A stretch of DNA of 64,000 nucleotides from Dermabacter vaginalis (GTDB lineage Bacteria; Actinomycetota; Actinomycetes; Actinomycetales; Dermabacteraceae), in assembly GCF_001678905.1 (NCBI RefSeq), contig NZ_CP012117.1:1426001-1490000 (forward strand), written 5' to 3'. Shown piece by piece: positions 9,372-19,243 of this stretch. A program made the position numbers and the translations under genes. The number at the start of each line of letters is the position of its first letter. The first letter of the stretch is position 1. The notes beneath the pieces are model-generated. The model worked only from the letters and a program-made list of their open reading frames with translations, was not told the DNA's origin and made no database searches.

Positions 9372-9400
9372 AAGGACCTCCCCCAGGGGAGGTCCTTTTC
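9372..9400 (+). terminator. Rho-independent terminator of rpmB
   Basis: Perfect 12-bp stem AAGGACCTCCCC / GGGGAGGTCCTT with a two-base CA loop, followed by TTC, 33 bases after the rpmB stop. Confidence 0.85.
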
Positions 9401-9478
9401 GCATGCCGCGGGATCGTGATTTCGTAAGGAAGCTCCCCCGGTGCAGCCCCACACGATTTGATTTCCGGCTAAGCGCCT

Positions 9479-10138
9479 CTATTCGTGAGCATCCATCGGA
9501 GAAATCACGACCGCAAACCCGGGATCATCGCTCGCGGGCCGCAAATCCCAGGTCGAATATACCTGCGGGGCCGTGAAGCCCGCTGCCGAGGCATCCGCAA
9601 CATAGCTCTCGAGCGAATACCCGCGCGCGGTGCCGAACCCCGCGACGAGCCTGCCTCCGGGGCGCAGGAGCCTCGCGAAGTTCTCAAGCACGCGGCGCCT
9701 GTCGCTTTCGGCGATGAACGCCACCACATTGCCCGCAGCAACGATCACGTCGAACGAAGCGAGTGCACTCTCCCCCAGAAGGTCGCAAGCATCCGCGAGG
9801 TCACCCGCGATCCACCTGGGCCCGGGCGACGTTTGCGCGGCATAGGCCACGAGCGTGGGATCGAGGTCGATACCCACAACGTCATGGCCGCGCCTTGCGA
9901 GCTCCGCGCCCACGCGGCCCGTGCCACTTCCGGCATCGAGAATTCTCGCCTCGCGCGGCGCAAGTGCATCGATCAGTCGTGCCTCACCGTCGAGGTCCTT
10001 GCCCGCTTCACGCATGCGCTCCCAGCGCGCGATGTACCACTCAGAATGACCAGGATTGCGCTCGAGGTTGCGGGTCCACTGGGACTTTCCACGCGAGTTG
10101 GAGGCGGAGTTCGTGGGAATTATTGGCATGGAAGACAT
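9479..10138 (-). CDS. Class I SAM-dependent methyltransferase
   Basis: A 219-aa methyltransferase of unknown substrate. SAM motif I is ILDAGSGTGRVGAELARRGH, followed by acidic VGIDLDPT, then DVIVAAGNVVAF and LLRPGGRLVAGFG, the standard Rossmann-like order. The ATG at 10138 (MSSMPIIPTN) lies ten bases after the thiL stop; an ATG three codons later is equally possible. The Trp/Tyr-rich WYIARWERMREAGKDLDGEA segment before motif I is common in actinobacterial members annotated only as class I methyltransferases. Translation probably follows thiL on one transcript, but no functional link to thiamine can be claimed. Confidence 0.8.
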   Translation of the reverse strand: MSSMPIIPTNSASNSRGKSQWTRNLERNPGHSEWYIARWERMREAGKDLDGEARLIDALAPREARILDAGSGTGRVGAELARRGHDVVGIDLDPTLVAYAAQTSPGPRWIAGDLADACDLLGESALASFDVIVAAGNVVAFIAESDRRRVLENFARLLRPGGRLVAGFGTARGYSLESYVADASAAGFTAPQVYSTWDLRPASDDPGFAVVISPMDAHE

Positions 10139-10148
10139 GCCCCCCACC

Positions 10149-11177
10149 CTAGAGGGAAAAATGGTCCCATCCGTGCATCGCGAGCGGAGCGCCGTCGAGC
10201 AACACGGTCCCCTCCCCCTCGCACGGGAGAACACGGCCAATCTCGCGGAATTCGGCGCGCACCTCGGTGCTCTCGGCCCACACGTTCGCAGGGAAGGTCG
10301 CAAGCATGAGGTGTTCCTCCCCCGAGCCGAGCACCCACTCCATCGCGTCTACACCGCAAATATCGGCGAGTGGAGCAAGGAGGGCCCGGTCACTTTCAAG
10401 AGCGGCTCGTGAAAGATCCAAATTTACGTCGCTCGCACGAGCGATCCGGCTCGCATCGCGCACGAGCCCGTCGGAGATGTCGATCATCGCGCTCGCCAAT
10501 CGCCCCGCGCCCCACCCCGCTGAGAGGTCAGGCTCGGGTGCGAGGTGCCACGCAAGTGCGCGCTTGGCGAGCCTCGCGACCGCTCCACCCCCGGCTTCAA
10601 TATCTGGCAGGGTGGCGTCGGCCTTCCCGAGCACCTGCGCGAGACCGGCACTGCTGAGTCCGAGTAGGTCCCCGCCCACCGCAAGAACGTCCCCGGCCCG
10701 TGCGCCCGAGCGCACAACGGCCGTGCCTGGCTCCCTAAGCTCGCCGATGGCCGTGATCGAAATCGTCAGCTCACGCGCCGTACCGAGATCCCCGCCAATC
10801 ACCGAAGCGCCGAGCGGGTGTGCCTCGAGCGCGATTCCCCCAGCGATCCCCTCGAGCACCGCGATTGGCGTGTTTTTACCCGCGAGAACAGTCGTGAGCA
10901 GCCAGCGTGGCTTTGCCCCCATCGAGGCGACATCCGCGAGGTTTTGCACCGCAGCCTTGCGGCCTATGCTCACGGGATCAGAAGTACCGAGAATGAAGTC
11001 GTATCCCTCGACGATCGCATCGGTCGTGAACACGAGCTCCCCAGCGGCGCGAACAACGGCGCAGTCATCACCAGGGCCCACGATGACCGCATCATCGCGA
11101 TGCTGAAAAAACGGGACAATTCGCTCGAGGATCCCCGCCTCACCAAGCTCGCCGAGGCTTGTCTCGTGCTGCCGCAC
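10149..11177 (-). CDS. thiL: Thiamine-monophosphate kinase
   Basis: A 342-aa kinase converting thiamine monophosphate to thiamine pyrophosphate. It belongs to the PurM/ThiL fold: N-terminal GELGEAGILERIVPFF, metal/ATP motif VGPGDDCAVV, TTDAIVEGYDF, then GASVIGGDLG, DISDGLVRDASRIA and the C-terminal GSGEEHLML. All expected acidic metal ligands are present. The GTG start abuts the TGA stop of the upstream GNAT gene (TGAGTG), so translation is probably coupled. No TPP riboswitch is visible nearby. Confidence 0.92.
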   Translation of the reverse strand: MRQHETSLGELGEAGILERIVPFFQHRDDAVIVGPGDDCAVVRAAGELVFTTDAIVEGYDFILGTSDPVSIGRKAAVQNLADVASMGAKPRWLLTTVLAGKNTPIAVLEGIAGGIALEAHPLGASVIGGDLGTARELTISITAIGELREPGTAVVRSGARAGDVLAVGGDLLGLSSAGLAQVLGKADATLPDIEAGGGAVARLAKRALAWHLAPEPDLSAGWGAGRLASAMIDISDGLVRDASRIARASDVNLDLSRAALESDRALLAPLADICGVDAMEWVLGSGEEHLMLATFPANVWAESTEVRAEFREIGRVLPCEGEGTVLLDGAPLAMHGWDHFSL

Positions 11178-12269
11178 TCAGATCCCTCGAAGCTTTCCTT
11201 CGAAGGTGATCTCCTTCGCGACCGTACGATAGCCAAGGCGTTCGTTCACGGCGTTCATATGGGTGTTCGTGTGGTTCGTGTACGTGCGCAGCACATCGAC
11301 CTTCGACTCAGTTTCGGTCAGGAGGCGATGCGTCATGAGCTTAAGCGCGAGGCCAAGATTATGCCCGCGGTGCTCGGGCATGACCAGGGTGATGGCCTGC
11401 TCGCCAAGTCGCGAACCATCCTCGCGAAACATCACGTACGACGTCCCAGCAAACGAGCCGTTCGACGCGAGGGCTACCGCCGTGAGGCGGCGATAGCCAC
11501 GCTCAGCGCTCCTCGCTTCGGTCGCTCGGACCCGCTCCTCGTCGTACTCGGGCTTCTCAAGCGAAGAATCCTCAGTCGGGGCATCCGCGAACATCTGATT
11601 CAGCAGCACACACCACTGCTCCATGTGCTCCTCAGGGACGTCCCCCTCCCAGGTAATGATGCGGTACTTGCCAAGGGAAGCTTCAACCTCGACGTGGAGG
11701 TCTTCGACGAGGTCGCGATCGAGCGGGAGCGAAACCGTGCTCACGAACTCCGTGGCGACCTTCGCGAGGCCAAGCCGGGTCGCGATCCTCGCAGCAGGAA
11801 GTTCCTTTTCCCCCTGGGTTGAATCCACGTGGGTGAGCGCATAGCCGACAGCCTTCGGACGCTCCTCGTGCTTCATGATGTCCCGAAGAGCATCCGTGAG
11901 CATCGTGCCAATGCCCTTTCCTCGCCACGCCGGGTACACCACGAGGTCGATTTCCTGCGTATCGGTGTTCTCCGCGAGAGGGAGCTCAAGTTCAGCGAGT
12001 CCGGCGATCATGCGCGCACCTTCAAGGCTCTCAACTTCGGCCACGAGGTGGTAGGAACGCTTCCGATCGGTGTCCTCATGTTCGACACGAAGCTCAGCGG
12101 GCGTGCGACGCTCGTGGGAGCCGCAGAATTCTTCGTCGAGCACGCGATGAAGATCCCAGTACTGCTTGAGCTCGGCGTCGCTCGATTCGTCGAGGAATCG
12201 CACAGTGACGTGCGGCCCTTCGGGAAAAAGCTGCTCGGTGCGGGGCGTCAGTGCGTACTTCTCGCTCAT
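11178..12269 (-). CDS. Tandem-GNAT N-acetyltransferase
   Basis: A 363-aa protein with two GNAT folds. The N-terminal half has the acetyl-CoA loop VYPAWRGKGIGTMLTDALRD near residue 130; the C-terminal half has VMPEHRGHNLGLALKLMTHR and an ERLGYR motif near the end. Such double-GNAT proteins are common in actinobacteria; MshD (mycothiol synthase) has a similar layout, but this protein is longer and lacks clear MshD signatures, so the substrate is left open. The ATG at 12269 (MSEKYALTPR) is preferred over a GTG eleven codons upstream. It is divergent from the DUF3515 lipoprotein gene and runs directly into thiL. Confidence 0.8.
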   Translation of the reverse strand: MSEKYALTPRTEQLFPEGPHVTVRFLDESSDAELKQYWDLHRVLDEEFCGSHERRTPAELRVEHEDTDRKRSYHLVAEVESLEGARMIAGLAELELPLAENTDTQEIDLVVYPAWRGKGIGTMLTDALRDIMKHEERPKAVGYALTHVDSTQGEKELPAARIATRLGLAKVATEFVSTVSLPLDRDLVEDLHVEVEASLGKYRIITWEGDVPEEHMEQWCVLLNQMFADAPTEDSSLEKPEYDEERVRATEARSAERGYRRLTAVALASNGSFAGTSYVMFREDGSRLGEQAITLVMPEHRGHNLGLALKLMTHRLLTETESKVDVLRTYTNHTNTHMNAVNERLGYRTVAKEITFEGKLRGI

Positions 12270-12335
12270 GGTCACAAAGATTATCAGCTTTCGTCCAGGC
12301 ACTCACTATGCGGTCAGAGAGTTAGGCTGGTGTTC

Positions 12336-12872
12336 ATGATTGACACACCCACGGCTGCCGCTCGCCCGCGCCACGCCTTGTGCGCGATCACCAGCGTGCT
12401 CGCGCTCGGGTGCGCCCTTACCCTTACCGCGTGCGGCGCCGTCGCTGTCCCACCCCCCGAAGCCAACCCCACACACCCTCGCTGCGCGGAGATCATCGTG
12501 GCACTTCCGGAGGTGCTCCTTGGCCTCAGCCGCAGCGAAACCACCGCCCAATCAACAGCGGCCTGGGGCTCGGGAGAAGACACAATCGTGCTCCGGTGCG
12601 GCGTGGCCCCACCCCCGCCGACAACCGACCTGTGCACGACAATCGCCTCGCGAAGTGGCACGGAGATCGACTGGATCGTCAAGGAAGACGACAAGCGCGG
12701 GATCGTGCACATGACGACCTACGGTCGCGAACCCGCGGTTGACCTTACCGTGCCGCGCGAAGTTGCACCGGATCAACCAAGTGCGGCAGCGATCGACCTC
12801 GCCGGCCTTCTTTCGCGCATTCCGCAATCGGGAGGCCGATGCCTCGCGTTCGACGACGCTGAAGAGCTCTGA
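12336..12872 (+). CDS. DUF3515 lipoprotein
   Basis: A 178-aa exported protein. After a short positively charged leader, the hydrophobic stretch ends in lipobox LTAC (LALGCALTLTACG), so it should be lipid-anchored on the outer face of the membrane. The remainder has the DUF3515 pattern: CAEIIVALPEVLLG, VLRCG, IDWIVKED and a conserved pair of distant cysteines ending in GGRCLAF. Function is unknown; the family commonly sits next to ddl and thiL in actinobacteria, as here, suggesting a link to the envelope. The ATG at 12336 is chosen; a GTG two codons upstream is possible. Confidence 0.75.
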   Translation: MIDTPTAAARPRHALCAITSVLALGCALTLTACGAVAVPPPEANPTHPRCAEIIVALPEVLLGLSRSETTAQSTAAWGSGEDTIVLRCGVAPPPPTTDLCTTIASRSGTEIDWIVKEDDKRGIVHMTTYGREPAVDLTVPREVAPDQPSAAAIDLAGLLSRIPQSGGRCLAFDDAEEL

Positions 12873-12884
12873 GAGCAACAGCCC

Positions 12885-13985
12885 CTAGCGGAGCCCCACG
12901 CCACGGTCGAGCGCGTTGTCAATCAGGCGTGAGATCAGGTCGGTGTAGGAAAGTCCCATGTTCTCCCACAGCACGGGGAACATCGAGATCTGGGTGAAGC
13001 CCGGCATGGTGTTGACCTCGTTGACGATGATGTCGCCGCCATCGGTCACGAACACATCTACACGCGCGAGCCCCTCGAGCTCGAGAGCGTCGAATGCACG
13101 TGCGGCCACCTCGCGCACCGAGGCGATGTGGGCCGCGGGAATAGCCGCGGGGATATCGATCGTGACGGTTCCCTTGCCGAAGTACTTCGATTCGTAGTCA
13201 TAAAAAGCGAGGTCTTCGCCGATCACGACCTCGCCCGGAAGACTCGTGCGCGGCGCCTGCCCGCTCTCGCCCTGGAGAACACCGCATTCCACCTCGCGCC
13301 CCTCGACGCCCTGTTCGATGAGCACCTTCGGGTCGAAGCGGAAGGCCTCATCGAGGGCAGAATCGAGATTCTCGAGGGCATCAACCTTCGTCACGCCGAA
13401 GCTCGAGCCCGCGCGCGCCGGTTTAACGAACAGCGGAAAAGCGAGGCTGGAAGCGCGTTCGCGCACCGCCGCTCGAGGTTCACTCGCACGTGCGACGACC
13501 CCGCGGGCGACGTTGAGACCCGCACCTTCGAGAATGCGTTTCGTGAAGTCCTTATCCATCGATACAGCGGAAGCAAGCACGCCTGAACCCACGTAAGGGA
13601 CGTCCCATAGTTCAAAGAGTCCCTGGATTGTGCCGTCTTCGCCGTAAGGGCCGTGGAGAAGCGGAAACACCGCGTCGATATCGGCGAGATGCTCAAGGCG
13701 CCCGCCATCGCGCACGACGCGCAGCTCCACTTTCCCCTTACCAAGGCGCGATTGTTGGAGGATGATTTCGTCGCCCGAGTCTGGCACGTGCGGGGCAGTG
13801 CCATCCGTGATCTGCCAGTGGTCGGGGTCACCCGTGACCTCAACGAAACGGCCCTCGCTTGTCACCCCGATCGGGACAACGGTGAAGCGCGAGCGGTCAA
13901 TCTGGCGCAGAATACCGCCCGCGGTCACGCACGAAATGCCGTGCTCGCTTGAGCGACCGCCAAAGATCAGCGCAATGGTATGCAC
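12885..13985 (-). CDS. ddl: D-alanine--D-alanine ligase
   Basis: A 366-aa ATP-grasp ligase making the D-Ala-D-Ala dipeptide for peptidoglycan. Signature elements: FGGRSSEHGISCVTAGGIL at the N-terminus, HGPYGEDGTIQGLFELWDVP, VKPARAGSSFGVTKV and VNEVNTMPGFTQISMFP. The GTG start follows GAGGAG. It lies directly upstream of gpsA on the opposite side to convention: gpsA precedes ddl on this strand with ten bases between the gpsA stop and the ddl start, a frequent actinobacterial pairing. It is convergent with the DUF3515 gene, the two stops being 12 bases apart. Confidence 0.95.
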   Translation of the reverse strand: MHTIALIFGGRSSEHGISCVTAGGILRQIDRSRFTVVPIGVTSEGRFVEVTGDPDHWQITDGTAPHVPDSGDEIILQQSRLGKGKVELRVVRDGGRLEHLADIDAVFPLLHGPYGEDGTIQGLFELWDVPYVGSGVLASAVSMDKDFTKRILEGAGLNVARGVVARASEPRAAVRERASSLAFPLFVKPARAGSSFGVTKVDALENLDSALDEAFRFDPKVLIEQGVEGREVECGVLQGESGQAPRTSLPGEVVIGEDLAFYDYESKYFGKGTVTIDIPAAIPAAHIASVREVAARAFDALELEGLARVDVFVTDGGDIIVNEVNTMPGFTQISMFPVLWENMGLSYTDLISRLIDNALDRGVGLR

Positions 13986-13995
13986 GTGAGCTCCT

Positions 13996-15021
13996 CTATT
14001 CGAATCGGACGGAACGCGAAAGCAGTGCGCTCGTCACCTCGGCAATGTTACGCCCGCAATCAACCACATCGACCAGGGCGCGCGTAATGGGCAGGTCGAG
14101 ATGCGAGCGGTCGGCGAGGTCCGCCACAGCTCTCGCCGTGGGTACGCCTTCGGCGGTTTGTCCGACGCTTGCTTTGGCTTCCTCGAGGCTCTGCCCTTCA
14201 CCGAGTGCCTTCCCGAGCCGGAAATTCCGCGACAAAGGCGACGCACACGTGGCGACGAGATCCCCCATCCCCGCGAGACCGGCAAAGGTCGAAGGTTCGG
14301 CGCCGAGCGAAACCCCGAGCCGCGTAATTTCGGCAAGGCCGCGCGTGATGAGCGACGCGCGAGTGTTATCGCCATAGCCGAGGCCGGCCGCAGCGCCCAC
14401 GGCGATCGCGATGACATTCTTCATCGCGCCCGCGACCTCGATTCCGGTCACGTCTCGACTCACGTACGCGCGAAAATACGGGGCGGAGCACCATGAGGCC
14501 ACTTCGCGAGCCGTGATCTCGCTCGTGGAGGCAATGACCGAAGCACACGGTTGCTCGCGAGCAATCTCGCGAGCAAGGTTCGGGCCGGACAGCACCGCGA
14601 TGAGATCTTCGCTCACAGCGCCGGACTGCGCGATGATCTGCGACATGCGCTCGTCGCTTCCCCGCTCGATGCCCTTGATGAGGGAAACGACGGGAACGCG
14701 AGGCAGGCGTGGCCACGCCTCAAGGCATGCCCGCAAGGATTGGGCGGGAACCGCAAGCACGATGCCGCGTGCCCCTTCGAGAACATGAGCGATATCGCTC
14801 GAGGCTTCGATTCTCGCGGGAAGATGTAGGCCGGGCACGTAACTTGCATTCTCACGAGTCTTCGTGATCTCTGTGGCGAGTTCCTCGCGGCGTGCCCACA
14901 AACGCACGTCGTTGCCGCCCTTGGCGAGCATATGCGAGAACACCGTGCCCCAGGAGCCAGCGCCAAGAACGGCGATGTGCCCCGTGCATGCGCCCGCGCT
15001 ACCGGGAACGTTCACCGTCAC
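13996..15021 (-). CDS. gpsA: Glycerol-3-phosphate dehydrogenase [NAD(P)+]
   Basis: Reduces dihydroxyacetone phosphate to sn-glycerol-3-phosphate for phospholipid synthesis. Rossmann motif IAVLGAGSWGTVFSHMLAKG, substrate region SLIKGIE, VLSGPNLAREIA and the catalytic-lysine segment GAMKNVIAIAVGAAAGLGYGDN are all present. The start is uncertain: no ATG precedes the Rossmann motif. GTG codons at 15021 and 15015 give a short leader of normal length, while GTG 15069 would overlap the upstream gene by 71 bases. All choices overlap that gene, implying coupling to it and to murA. Confidence 0.93.
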   Translation of the reverse strand: MTVNVPGSAGACTGHIAVLGAGSWGTVFSHMLAKGGNDVRLWARREELATEITKTRENASYVPGLHLPARIEASSDIAHVLEGARGIVLAVPAQSLRACLEAWPRLPRVPVVSLIKGIERGSDERMSQIIAQSGAVSEDLIAVLSGPNLAREIAREQPCASVIASTSEITAREVASWCSAPYFRAYVSRDVTGIEVAGAMKNVIAIAVGAAAGLGYGDNTRASLITRGLAEITRLGVSLGAEPSTFAGLAGMGDLVATCASPLSRNFRLGKALGEGQSLEEAKASVGQTAEGVPTARAVADLADRSHLDLPITRALVDVVDCGRNIAEVTSALLSRSVRFE

Positions 15022-15592
15022 CCGACGCCAGCTGGCGGTTGCGACGAATGCCGCGCGTGATACTCGCACGTCGAGGCCTGCCTGCCGAGAGCCGCGCAGC
15101 CTCCCGGCGCCTCAGGGTGGCCGGTGCGCGCTTCGCGAGAGTGTGGATCGCCGAAGCGTGCATCATGCGGCGCGGCCCGAACGTGAGACGGCCGCGGATC
15201 GTGCGGTATTTGACTGCGGTGGTGATGCGCACGAGGTCGCCGCCGGGCTCGACGGCCACACCGATGCGGATCGTGAGCGACGGTGTGTCGTCAATAATGA
15301 GCGCTTCCGCACCCACGACCTCGCTCACGAAACGCTCACGCTCGGGCGGGGGCACGAGATCGAAGAGGCGAATAGCCTCGTCACGCACAGCTCGAGCGCC
15401 GCGCGAGGTCAGCGTGGCGTTCTCATGGGAAAAGATTGCCTCGGCCCACACACGCGGATCGGGCTCATCCACCCCTTTCGTGGGCACGATGACCACATCG
15501 CAGTAATCCGGTACCGGAATATCGCGAAGCGCAAGCGACGTGTAGCGCCCCTGGGACGCTTCGGTCACGCGCACGCCAGGAATATCGTTCAC
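14999..15592 (-). CDS. Small protein, DUF2867-like
   Basis: A 197-aa protein that I recognise only loosely. The core from about residue 40 to 165 (alternating short strands, IIDDTPSLTIRIGVAV, then RGRLTFGPRRMMHASAIHTL near the end) resembles DUF2867, a START-like-fold family of unknown function. The final 30 residues are Arg-rich and are read through the beginning of gpsA in another frame, so they may be poorly constrained. The GTG start is preceded by AGGAGCC. It sits 33 bases after murA and overlaps gpsA, so it is co-transcribed with envelope genes; no function is proposed. Confidence 0.6.
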   Translation of the reverse strand: MNDIPGVRVTEASQGRYTSLALRDIPVPDYCDVVIVPTKGVDEPDPRVWAEAIFSHENATLTSRGARAVRDEAIRLFDLVPPPERERFVSEVVGAEALIIDDTPSLTIRIGVAVEPGGDLVRITTAVKYRTIRGRLTFGPRRMMHASAIHTLAKRAPATLRRREAARLSAGRPRRASITRGIRRNRQLASGDGERSR

Positions 15593-15625
15593 CGCTGGCT
15601 CCTCATGTCGAGAGTCGATGAGTTC

Positions 15626-16942
15626 TCACTCTTCCCAAAAATCCGCGCCAAGCTTCGTGAGCTTGTCCCTGAATGATTCGTAGCCTCGATCAATGAGGTC
15701 GATTCCGTGAATCTGCGAGGTGCCGTCGGCACCAAGCGCCGCGATCAGGTAGCTGAACCCGCCGCGCAGGTCCGGAACCGTGATTTCCGCACCCTTGAGC
15801 GGGCGCGGACCATTCACGACGGCCGAGTGATTGTAGTTGCGCTGGCCGAAACGGCAACGCGAACCACCGAGGCACTCGCGATACACCTGGATCTGGGCAC
15901 CCATGTCGTTGAGGGCGCTCGTGAAGCCGAGGCGGTTTTCGTAGACCGTTTCGTGGACGATGGAAATACCGTTCGCCTGTGTGAGGAGCACGACGAGTGG
16001 CTGCTGCCAGTCGGTCATAAAGCCCGGGTGAACATCGGTCTCGATCGCCGCAGAGGAGAGCCCCTCGCCCGTGTCGTAGAAGCGAATGCCGTCGTCGTGA
16101 ATGTCAACGCCGGCGCCGATCTTCCGCAGCACGTTAAGGAACGTGCCCATGGCCTTCTGCTCTGCACCGCGCACGAACACGTCGCCATGCGTCACGAGGG
16201 CGGCGCATGCCCAGCTCGCGGCCTCGATACGGTCGGGGAGGCAGCGGTGGCGATAACCGTTCAATTTCTCCACGCCTTCGATCACGATCGTGCGATCGGT
16301 GCGAAGCGAAATGATCGCGCCCATCTTTTGAAGCACCGCGATGAGGTCCTCGATCTCGGGCTCAACGGCGGCGTTTTCGAGTTCTGTAATGCCCTGGGCA
16401 CGCACGGCCGTGAGCAGCACCTGTTCGGTGGCGCCGACGCTCGGATATTCGAGGCGGATCTTCGCGCCGCGGAGCCCATCGGGTGCCGTGATGTAGATCC
16501 CGTGTTCGCGCTTATCGACATGCGCGCCGAAGTTGCGCAGCACGTCGAGGTGATAGTTGATCGGGCGCGTGCCGATGCGGCATCCACCGAGATCGGGAAT
16601 CACGGCTTCGCCGAGGCGGTGCAGCAACGGGCCGCAGAAGAGAATCGGGATGCGTGAGCTTCCCGCGTGCGCGTCGATATCGGCCACGTGCGCGCGTTCA
16701 ACGTTGGAGGGATCCATGCGGAGGGTTCCCGCCTCTTTGTCACGCTCGATCTTGACGCCGTGCACGCGGAGAAGTTCACTCACGATCCGCACATCGCTGA
16801 TGTCAGGAACGCTCGTAAGGAAACTTTCGGTTTCGCCGAGGAGCGCTGCAACCATGGCCTTCGAAACCAGGTTCTTAGCACCGCGAACGGTGATCTCACC
16901 TTCGAGCGGCTTGCCGCCACGCACATAGAAGCTTGAGGTCAT
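15626..16942 (-). CDS. murA: UDP-N-acetylglucosamine 1-carboxyvinyltransferase
   Basis: A 438-aa EPSP-synthase-fold enzyme performing the first committed step of peptidoglycan synthesis, transfer of enolpyruvate to UDP-GlcNAc. Features: GAKNLVSKAMVAALL near residue 21, the active-site loop IPDLGGCRIGTRPINYHLD retaining the catalytic, fosfomycin-targeted cysteine, and the C-terminal DLRGGFSYLIAALGADG. The family consensus reads GAKNAALP at the N-terminus; here it is GAKNLVSK, as in many actinobacterial second-type MurA proteins. A TATGGT hexamer upstream is a possible -10 box. Confidence 0.92.
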   Translation of the reverse strand: MTSSFYVRGGKPLEGEITVRGAKNLVSKAMVAALLGETESFLTSVPDISDVRIVSELLRVHGVKIERDKEAGTLRMDPSNVERAHVADIDAHAGSSRIPILFCGPLLHRLGEAVIPDLGGCRIGTRPINYHLDVLRNFGAHVDKREHGIYITAPDGLRGAKIRLEYPSVGATEQVLLTAVRAQGITELENAAVEPEIEDLIAVLQKMGAIISLRTDRTIVIEGVEKLNGYRHRCLPDRIEAASWACAALVTHGDVFVRGAEQKAMGTFLNVLRKIGAGVDIHDDGIRFYDTGEGLSSAAIETDVHPGFMTDWQQPLVVLLTQANGISIVHETVYENRLGFTSALNDMGAQIQVYRECLGGSRCRFGQRNYNHSAVVNGPRPLKGAEITVPDLRGGFSYLIAALGADGTSQIHGIDLIDRGYESFRDKLTKLGADFWEE

Positions 16943-17061
16943 AGTGGAGTTGATTCCCTTTCCGGGCTGAGCCCACAGGTAACCGTCTCACCATACCGAA
17001 CAGCCCTGTGGAAATAACGGCACATCGGCACCGTGTACGCCGAGGGCGCAAAAGACTCCTT

Positions 17062-17673
17062 CTACTGGTCGTCGGGGGTGCGCGCGGGGAGCGTCTTCGG
17101 AAACCACGAGGGGCGACGCTTTTCAAACTCCGCGATCTCTGCTTCGTGCCGCATCGTGAGCCCGATGTCGTCGAGACCTTCCATGAGTCGCCAGCGTGTG
17201 TAGTCGTCGATTTCAAACGCGAAGGTCGCATCCGCGACCTCTACCACCCGGTTCTCGAGGTCCACGGTGATGTCGGTACCCGGCTGGTTTTCGAGGATCT
17301 TCCAGATCTGTTCGATGTCAGCCTGCGAGAGGACCGCGGCGACGAGACCCTGTTTTCCCGCGTTACCTCGGAAGATGTCGGCGAAACGACTCGAAAGCAC
17401 AGCCTTGAAGCCGTAGTCGCGAAGCGCCCACACGGCGTGCTCGCGCGAAGAACCGGTGCCGAACTCCTCCCCCGCGACGAGCACGGAGCCACGCGTGTAC
17501 GGCTCGCGATTCAACACGAAGTCCGGGTCTTGGCGCCACGCGCTAAAAAGCCCGTCATCGAATCCCGTTTTCGTCACGCGCTTGAGGTACACGGCGGGGA
17601 TGATCTGATCGGTATCAACGTTGGAGCGGCGCAGCGGAACGCCGATGCCCGTATGTGAGATGAACTTTTCCAT
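17062..17673 (-). CDS. leuD: 3-isopropylmalate dehydratase small subunit
   Basis: A 203-aa small subunit of isopropylmalate isomerase (leucine pathway); with LeuC and citramalate it also serves the citramalate route to isoleucine. The start [14 protein letters not shown] is fixed by GAAAGGACT upstream, although the frame is open for 68 more codons. Family motifs: [33 protein letters not shown] and [16 protein letters not shown]. It follows leuC after 31 bases. Confidence 0.95.
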   Translation of the reverse strand: MEKFISHTGIGVPLRRSNVDTDQIIPAVYLKRVTKTGFDDGLFSAWRQDPDFVLNREPYTRGSVLVAGEEFGTGSSREHAVWALRDYGFKAVLSSRFADIFRGNAGKQGLVAAVLSQADIEQIWKILENQPGTDITVDLENRVVEVADATFAFEIDDYTRWRLMEGLDDIGLTMRHEAEIAEFEKRRPSWFPKTLPARTPDDQ

Positions 17674-17704
17674 GATGCGAGTCCTTTCCACGCGTCCGCG
17701 GGCC

Positions 17705-19141
17705 TCAGGCGAGCACCGCCGCGTCGGTTTCACCAAGATTGTCGAGATCGGCGGGCGAGGAGAGGGTTCCACGCACGGCGGTCGCTGCCGCGACAACGGG
17801 CGACACGAGGTGGGTGCGCCCACCCTTGCCCTGACGCCCCTCGAAGTTACGGTTCGAGGTCGAGGCCGAACGCTCACCGGGAGCGAGCTGATCCGGATTC
17901 ATGCCGAGACACATCGAGCACCCCGCGTTTCGCCACTCCGCGCCGAAGGCGAGGATGTCCTTGTCGAGCCCTTCGGCTTCCGCCTGGAGGCGTACGCGAG
18001 CTGAGCCCGGCACCACGAGCACACGAACGTTCGGGGCTTTTTGGCGGCCGCGGATCACGTCGGTGAAGGCGCGTAGATCCTCGATGCGCCCGTTCGTACA
18101 CGAGCCCATGAAGACCGTGTCAACGCGGATGTCCTTCAGGGGCGTGCCGGGTTCGAGATCCATGTACTCGAGCGCGCGCTCACAGGCGGCCTTCGAGTTC
18201 TCGTCGGTGAAGTCCCCGGGCGCGGGAACAGCGCTCGAGAGCGGAAGCCCCTGGCCGGGGTTCGTTCCCCACGTCACGAAAGGCTCGAGCTCATCGGCAT
18301 TGATCACAATCTCGGCGTCGAACGTCGCGTCGTCATCGCTCCTGAGGGTCTTCCAATACGCGACCGCTTCTTCCCACGCTTCGCCTTTCGGGGCGTGGGG
18401 GCGGCCCTTGACGTATTCAAAGGTGGTGTCGTCGGGGGCAATCATGCCTGCACGGGCACCCGCTTCGATAGACATATTGCAGATCGTCATGCGCCCCTCC
18501 ATGGAGAGGTGACGGATGGCTTCACCGCGGTATTCGAGCACGTATCCTTGCCCGCCGCCCGTTCCGATCTGCGCAATGACCGCGAGGATGATGTCCTTCG
18601 CACTCACGCCCGGCCTCAGCGAGCCTTCCACGTTGATCGCCATGGTCTTAAAAGGCTTGAGGGGCAGGGTTTGGGTGGCGAGCACATGTTCGACCTCCGA
18701 GGTACCGATGCCGAACGCGAGAGCGCCGAACGCGCCGTGAGTCGACGTGTGCGAGTCGCCGCACACAACCGTAATACCCGGCATAGTGAGCCCGAGTTGG
18801 GGGCCCACGACGTGCACGATTCCCTGGTCGACGTCACCGAGCGAGTGGAGGCGCACGCCGAATTCCTCAGCGTTTTTGCGCAGCGTATCGATCTGGGTGC
18901 GGCTCGTGAGATCAGCGATTGGCTTATCAATATTCACGGTCGGAGTGTTGTGATCTTCCGTCGCGAGCGTCTGGTCAACGCGCCGCGGCGCACGCCCTTC
19001 GAGGCGCAGGCCCTCGAATGCCTGCGGCGACGTCACCTCGTGAAGGAGGTGAAGGTCAATGTAGAGAAGATCGGGCTCGTTTCCTTCGCCCTTGCGGACC
19101 ACGTGATCGTGCCATACCTTTTCCGCGAGAGTTCCCGCCAT
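17705..19141 (-). CDS. leuC: 3-isopropylmalate dehydratase large subunit
   Basis: A 478-aa aconitase-family subunit carrying the [4Fe-4S] cluster; cysteine ligands lie in [14 protein letters not shown] and [12 protein letters not shown]. Other signatures are [16 protein letters not shown]-type text [12 protein letters not shown] and [21 protein letters not shown]. The ATG at 19141 is chosen over 23 further upstream codons because [15 protein letters not shown] matches the family N-terminus. It is divergent from an IclR-type regulator gene, the usual place for NdgR/LtbR, which is known in Streptomyces and Corynebacterium to control leuCD. Confidence 0.95.
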   Translation of the reverse strand: MAGTLAEKVWHDHVVRKGEGNEPDLLYIDLHLLHEVTSPQAFEGLRLEGRAPRRVDQTLATEDHNTPTVNIDKPIADLTSRTQIDTLRKNAEEFGVRLHSLGDVDQGIVHVVGPQLGLTMPGITVVCGDSHTSTHGAFGALAFGIGTSEVEHVLATQTLPLKPFKTMAINVEGSLRPGVSAKDIILAVIAQIGTGGGQGYVLEYRGEAIRHLSMEGRMTICNMSIEAGARAGMIAPDDTTFEYVKGRPHAPKGEAWEEAVAYWKTLRSDDDATFDAEIVINADELEPFVTWGTNPGQGLPLSSAVPAPGDFTDENSKAACERALEYMDLEPGTPLKDIRVDTVFMGSCTNGRIEDLRAFTDVIRGRQKAPNVRVLVVPGSARVRLQAEAEGLDKDILAFGAEWRNAGCSMCLGMNPDQLAPGERSASTSNRNFEGRQGKGGRTHLVSPVVAAATAVRGTLSSPADLDNLGETDAAVLA

Positions 19142-19243
19142 GTGATTGACTCCTCGATCGTCGTCTCCCGCGGTGCCCGTCGTGAAAGGCGCGCGGCTCG
19201 TTGGGCCCAAGTCTCACGGACGTCCAGGGGGCGAGGCACTCGC

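Noticed and set aside
11829-12872. 347-residue version of the DUF3515 protein
   Set aside because: The upstream part is antisense to the GNAT gene; the lipoprotein signal sequence begins at 12336.
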